Positions 59,774-64,000 of a stretch of 64,000 nucleotides of DNA are shown here, in pieces (the first letter of the stretch is position 1; each line of letters opens with the position of its first letter). Source of the stretch: Talpa occidentalis (Eukaryota; Chordata; Mammalia; Eulipotyphla; Talpidae); the NCBI RefSeq assembly GCF_014898055.3, contig NW_026555331.1:100896684-100960683 (forward strand), in the 5' to 3' direction. Both the position numbers and the translations under genes were made by a program. Under the pieces are notes generated by a model. It was not told the DNA's origin and did no database searches. It was given only the letters and a program-made list of their open reading frames with translations.

Positions 59774-60098
59774 GGGCCTGCCCGGTGGCACAGTGGTTGA
59801 GCGCTGGGTTGCGAAGCTGCCCGCGGCCTCTGCGGCGCCGGTTCTATCCCCGGCTGCTCCCCGGCCACTGGAGGAGGGTCCCACATGGCGCGCAGACCTC
59901 TCCTGCCGCCCGCTGCTCCCCTCAGCAGTGTACTTCGGTCCTTCTGCCTGCTCTGCTCCCCGCTCTGGCTCTGGTGAATTCTCTCGCCCTCCCGTGCTTC
60001 TGACTGTACCCAGTGCATGTATAAACAAAAAAAACAAACAAACAAACAAATAAATAAAACATGCCTCTATAAAAAAAAAAATAAAAAAAAAAAAAAAA
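59774..60098 (+). mobile_element. tRNA-derived SINE, young, CATGCC-type tail
   Basis: Tail includes AAACATGCCTCTATAAAA and a long A run. Perfect 13-bp target-site duplication (59761-59773 and 60099-60111). Confidence 0.95.
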
Positions 60099-60651
60099 AA
60101 AAACCACTCTCCCCAACAAATGTAGATTATGCAAGTACAGGTGGAGCAATCCTCAAGACAGGTGAGATGCTGGGTCATAAAAAACTAGAGTGCTCCACAG
60201 GGAGCTCCAGTACTGTATGCATCTCCTGGACCCCTGGAGGCATTCCTGAGCCTGGAATTCCTTTGGCCAAGTGGAACAGTTCAGAATGGGAGCAGATGCA
60301 AAAACTGACCAGAAGATCATTGGCATCGGTGTTTTCCTATTGATTTTTGGATGAATTCCAAATATCAGAGGATGTGCATTGCAAAACCAAATGGTGGCCA
60401 AGAAATAGCTACTTTCAAATATTTTCCTTGATTCATTTAAAGTACATAAAATGATAGGGTCTGAATGCTTGGATTCAAGATATTTCCAGTAGACATTTTT
60501 TAAATACCCTTCAATTGCTTGACATATTTGAAAGAACTTATGCTTTCCAACCTTATGAAATAAAAAGTTGCTTTAAACAGTAAGATAAATATGAAGTGAA
60601 GCGTGGAAGAGACCAAATAATTTGGAGTTTTTTCCTTCAATATTGATACAG

Positions 60652-60804
60652 GCTTTCAGGATGTGCTGGGCAATGAAAGACCTTCTAGTTATATGATGGA
60701 GCAAAGCCAATTAAATGGCTGGTCCTCAGATGAAAATGATTGGAATGAAAAACTCTATCCAGTGTGGAAGAGGGGAGACTCAAGGTGGAAACATTCCTGG
60801 AAAG
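60652..60804 (+). CDS. GPNMB: GPNMB coding exon 2, RGD motif
   Basis: Reads RFQDVLGNERPSSYMMEQSQ, then LNGWSSDENDWNEKLYPVW, then KRGDSRWKHSWK. The integrin-type RGD is at residues 64-66 (60771-60779), followed by Ser, giving RGDS; I recall Met at that place in human. Acceptor gatacag, donor gtaaat at 60805. Confidence 0.96.
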
Positions 60805-61497
60805 GTAAATCAAAAGATTTAACACAAACAAATGTAACTTTCCATTTTAGCAAGTCACCAAGACTATAGTCTTTGAGGTCACATGGCTCATGAAGCTTCT
60901 ATGAGTGACAGTATTCTTGTTTCCAAATGGGAGGGTGCCTTGCTTTGGCCAACTTTCCTTTGTCCTAACACTACCACTTTCTAAGCCACAAAACAATGTT
61001 TAATTTCATTAGAAATATACAAAGGTTAGTTCTTGAAATATTTTGAAGAGCAAGAGGTTTATCCTCAAACCTATTTAACTAACAAGGGTGTGATCATCTT
61101 CAGAACAATAAGTGACCACCTCAAAAGTGTGGTCTATTGGAAAGTGATTATCTTCCCCATTTGCATGGAAGAATATGGCCTTCAATCATGGTTTTGAGAC
61201 TAAAAAATACAAATCTTTAATGCATGTCTCTTCAGTACAATGGTGCAGACTTTTTAATTTGAAGTAAAATTTCTTTGAGTGGTTAGAGAATTCTTTACTG
61301 GTTTGATTTCTTTTTTTTTCTTCACCTTTTTAATTTGTTGTGTTCTAGAAACTAAGTTAGAAAGCCAGAAAATAAATTAATGTATCATGAAAGACACAGG
61401 GTCCCCTGGTCCTTATTAGTAGGTTTAACTCTATCTTGTTTAACAGTGAGAGGTGAATGAGGATGCTTCATCACCTTCTCCACTTTTTGTGCCCTAG
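60805..61497 (+). other. GPNMB: GPNMB intron 2
   Basis: AT-rich, no recognised repeat. Confidence 0.75.
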
Positions 61498-61641
61498 GAG
61501 GCCATGTGCAGGCATCTCTGACCAGTGACTCACCTGCACTGGTAGGCTCAACTATATCATTTGTGGTGAACCTGGTATTTCCCAGATGCCAAAAGGAAGA
61601 TGCCGATGGCAACATAGTCTATGAGGAGAACTGCAGAAATG
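61498..61641 (+). CDS. GPNMB: GPNMB coding exon 3
   Basis: Reads GGHVQASLTSDSPALVGSTI, then SFVVNLVFPRCQKEDADGN, then IVYEENCRN. The human protein, as I recall it, has an N-glycosylation sequon (NIT) where this copy has STIS, so that site appears lost here. Acceptor gccctag, donor gtaagg at 61642. Confidence 0.95.
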
Positions 61642-63542
61642 GTAAGGAATGTTATTCAAGCCACAGGAACATGCTAGTTCTTTTAACTACTGGAGACCCA
61701 TCTCATAAACCGTCACGCTCACAGGTACTTCTATAAATGGAAAATGTTGCTATGGTTCCTTGCTGAGTCCCTTCTTCAAGATGGATGACTGGGAGAGTGA
61801 GCCACAGCTCTGTTCACTTGTGTCAGCAGCCACCAAACCCACTGGGACTCACAAGTGGCTGTTAAGCCCTCTTCAAAGCCTGCACCATCACACCAGCTTT
61901 TTCTTTGTGTCCTATTGATTGGACAGAGAACACCTTGTTGGGTCTCAGTTTTTAGTTTTATCATTGCAATCTTTTTGACTGCTCAAAGAATAACCAATTT
62001 GACAGATGTTGCTGGTCACAATGTCTGCTCACAAATATTTAAGTAAATGTGTGTAACTCAAATGCTAAAAATGTGTGTATTGTGCTCTTAGTTAAGCAGA
62101 TAAGCTCTTTGTGTGTGTTAGGGAGAATACAACCATTTCAAGTGAAATTATCTTGTTAGAACTGTCCACTCTAAAAACCAAAAACTGAGCTCATTACTTA
62201 GATTCTTTGATCAGTCACAGGGCAATTATATATTTTATGATTTGATTTTATTATTTATTAAGCTGTCAATGTGTTTATTCCTTATTCATTTCTCATCTTT
62301 TTATGAGAAAAATATTTGACTCAGGGGAAGGCTTTGATATTTTAAGTGTTTTATCTTTTGTGGGATTATTTTCTTTTTCCTTTTTTAAAAAGTAGCTGAT
62401 TATTATGAATATTTTGAATGACAATCTATGAAACTTTAAGCCTTTGAGCATTTTTATATGAAAACATCTTTGTGACTTAAGAAAAATTTTTATGAAATAT
62501 CTACCCCACTAAAAGGAACAAGTGCTCTTTGAAGAAATGACTGTTCCAGGGCTAGGGCAAGGAAAGTACCAGGTGAGCCTGGGACATCCTGTTGTGCTAG
62601 CAAACAAGAAAGTACTCAAAAGCTAATACTCATATGTCACCTGGCACAGAAGCCAGCTTGAAGGGACTCCTACTGATACATTTGGGGTAATTTGAGAATC
62701 AAAAGTAATAATGACTCTAAGAGATTGATTTAAAGGCTTTTCCAATATGTCAGTAACAAAAAAATCAGGAGGGTGAAGGGACTGTTCTAGATGAAAAGAT
62801 ACTGATCATGACATATTTAAAGTAAAATTTTTCATACAGAAAGGTAGAAAGCAGTGTACATTGAACACCCAAATACCCTCTATGTAGATTCAACAATTTG
62901 AACAGTTTGCTGTATTCCTTCCTCCCTTTCTCCTTCCCTCCCTGCCTCCCCTCCTACATTCCTCTTTTCATTGCTCCCTCTCCTTCTCCCTCTTCTCCCT
63001 CTTCCTTTTCTGAAATACTTGAAGAGAGAAAATAGCCCGATGTGGTATATGACCCTGCTTTGACCGTGGCAGGGGTGATAATGATGCTGAGTTTACATCA
63101 ATAATTTCCCTCCAATTCTAGGGGGACATGGTAGTCAAGTCTTTAGGATTAGAGACTCATGATATCAAATGAGTCAGGGGAAGAACTACAAGTAGAATAA
63201 ATACAGAGTAGATCAAAATAAAAAAATTAGAGCATCCCTTAGTTTGTCTTAATATGTTTGTGATTTGATGCAATGTGAAGATATATTAAGTGATATCTCT
63301 AGAATTAAACTTCCTGGATAATTGCTTTATAGAAAACTTTTATTGAATCATAGACATGGATATAAAAATATACAGGTCATAAATGTACCGTTGGATGAAT
63401 CCTGAATATGAAGTTTTTGTTTGTACCACTATATTTAAACTGGTTAAGAAAAACTATAATAAGAAAAGGTATTTTATTCAGTGATGACCACTGGGCATTT
63501 TTAGTCCTGAAAACAAGCCTGGCTTATTTCTTTCCTGGTTAG
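61642..63542 (+). other. GPNMB: GPNMB intron 3
   Basis: AT-rich, with a C/T-rich patch (62915-63010). No SINE or L1 is recognised. Confidence 0.75.
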
Positions 63543-63716
63543 ATACCGGCCCGTCTCCCGAGCAGTATGTTTACAACTGGACAGCATGGGCAGAGGACAG
63601 CGACTGGGGAAATGGCAGCAGCCATGGCCATCACAACGTGTTTCCTGATGGGAAACCTTTCCCTCGCCCCCCTGGATGGAAGAAATGGAATTTTGTCTAC
63701 GTCTTTCACACACTTG
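63543..63716 (+). CDS. GPNMB: GPNMB coding exon 4
   Basis: Reads DTGPSPEQYVYNWTAWAEDS, then DWGNGSSHGHHNVFPDGKPF, then PRPPGWKKWNFVYVFHTLG. Sequons NWT and NGS are visible. Acceptor cctggttag. The phase-consistent donor is gttgga at 63717, a weak match to the GTRAGT consensus. The downstream exons are outside the window. Confidence 0.93.
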
Positions 63717-64000
63717 GTTGGACTTTTATAACTCCCCTTAGCTTCTTTAGCTTCTCTTAAATGTTTAGCTACTTCCTTTTATCCTATAGTCAGGAATTAG
63801 AACTCTTGAGCCTTAACAATCCTTCCTCCGTTAACTTTCCTGAGGTGGGGTAAAGAGCGAGGGATGAAAATAAAATCATGGTTAGCTTGGCCAAATGTCC
63901 AGGACACCAAAGAATTTAAAAGGGGAAAGAAAAGGAATTCAGCTTTCTCACTTAAAACAAAACTACTCAGCTTTTTTTTTCTGTCTAAAACAGTAACTTG
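63717..64000 (+). other. GPNMB: GPNMB intron 4, 5' part
   Basis: Unrecognised intronic sequence to the end of the window. Confidence 0.7.

Larger units (their letters stand above)
58061..60651 (+). other. GPNMB: GPNMB intron 1
   Basis: Contains a (CA)n tract and a young SINE. The proximal 1.3 kb is GC-richer and unrecognised. Confidence 0.8.

Overview
This is mammalian nuclear DNA: spliced genes with GT-AG introns, tRNA-derived SINEs, L1, MLT1/MaLR LTRs, a Tigger DNA transposon and processed pseudogenes. Three genes lie on the + strand in the order KLHL7 (last three coding exons), NUP42/NUPL2 (complete, 7 coding exons) and GPNMB (first four coding exons). This matches the order and orientation known from human 7p15.3. 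About 39 copies of one tRNA-derived SINE family, several near-identical and with intact target-site duplications, show a recently active lineage-specific SINE. I think a bat, perhaps horseshoe-bat-like, is most likely because of the SINE type (AATAAA runs plus a TCTTT terminator). That is inference and not proven by the sequence.

Layout. 1-9438: end of KLHL7, with an RPS15 retropseudogene, an unidentified antisense retrocopy and a truncated L1 in its introns. 9439-13100: KLHL7 3'UTR, an old L1M fragment split by an MLT1 LTR, and a solo ERV LTR carrying an internal duplication and a perfect 4-bp target duplication. 13100-27830: CpG-island promoter with a perfect CRE, then NUP42 (419 aa predicted). 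27830-56900: a long intergenic stretch made mostly of SINEs, two further L1 3' ends, a non-autonomous Tigger1 remnant with a displaced 110-bp copy of itself, a local 175-bp duplication, microsatellites and a second MLT1. 56900-64000: GPNMB promoter region (tandem ISRE-like motifs, AP-1 site, MITF-type M-box) and its first four coding exons.

The three genes have unrelated jobs: KLHL7 is a CUL3 ubiquitin-ligase substrate adaptor, NUP42 is an mRNA-export nucleoporin that docks GLE1, and GPNMB is a lysosomal/melanosomal and macrophage glycoprotein. They are conserved neighbours, not a pathway. I found no convincing new multi-gene system. The best leads are structural: the displaced Tigger copy between 9-bp direct repeats, the SINE 3'-tail variant, the LTR-internal duplication, the unidentified retrocopy, and the tandem ISRE-like motifs upstream of GPNMB.
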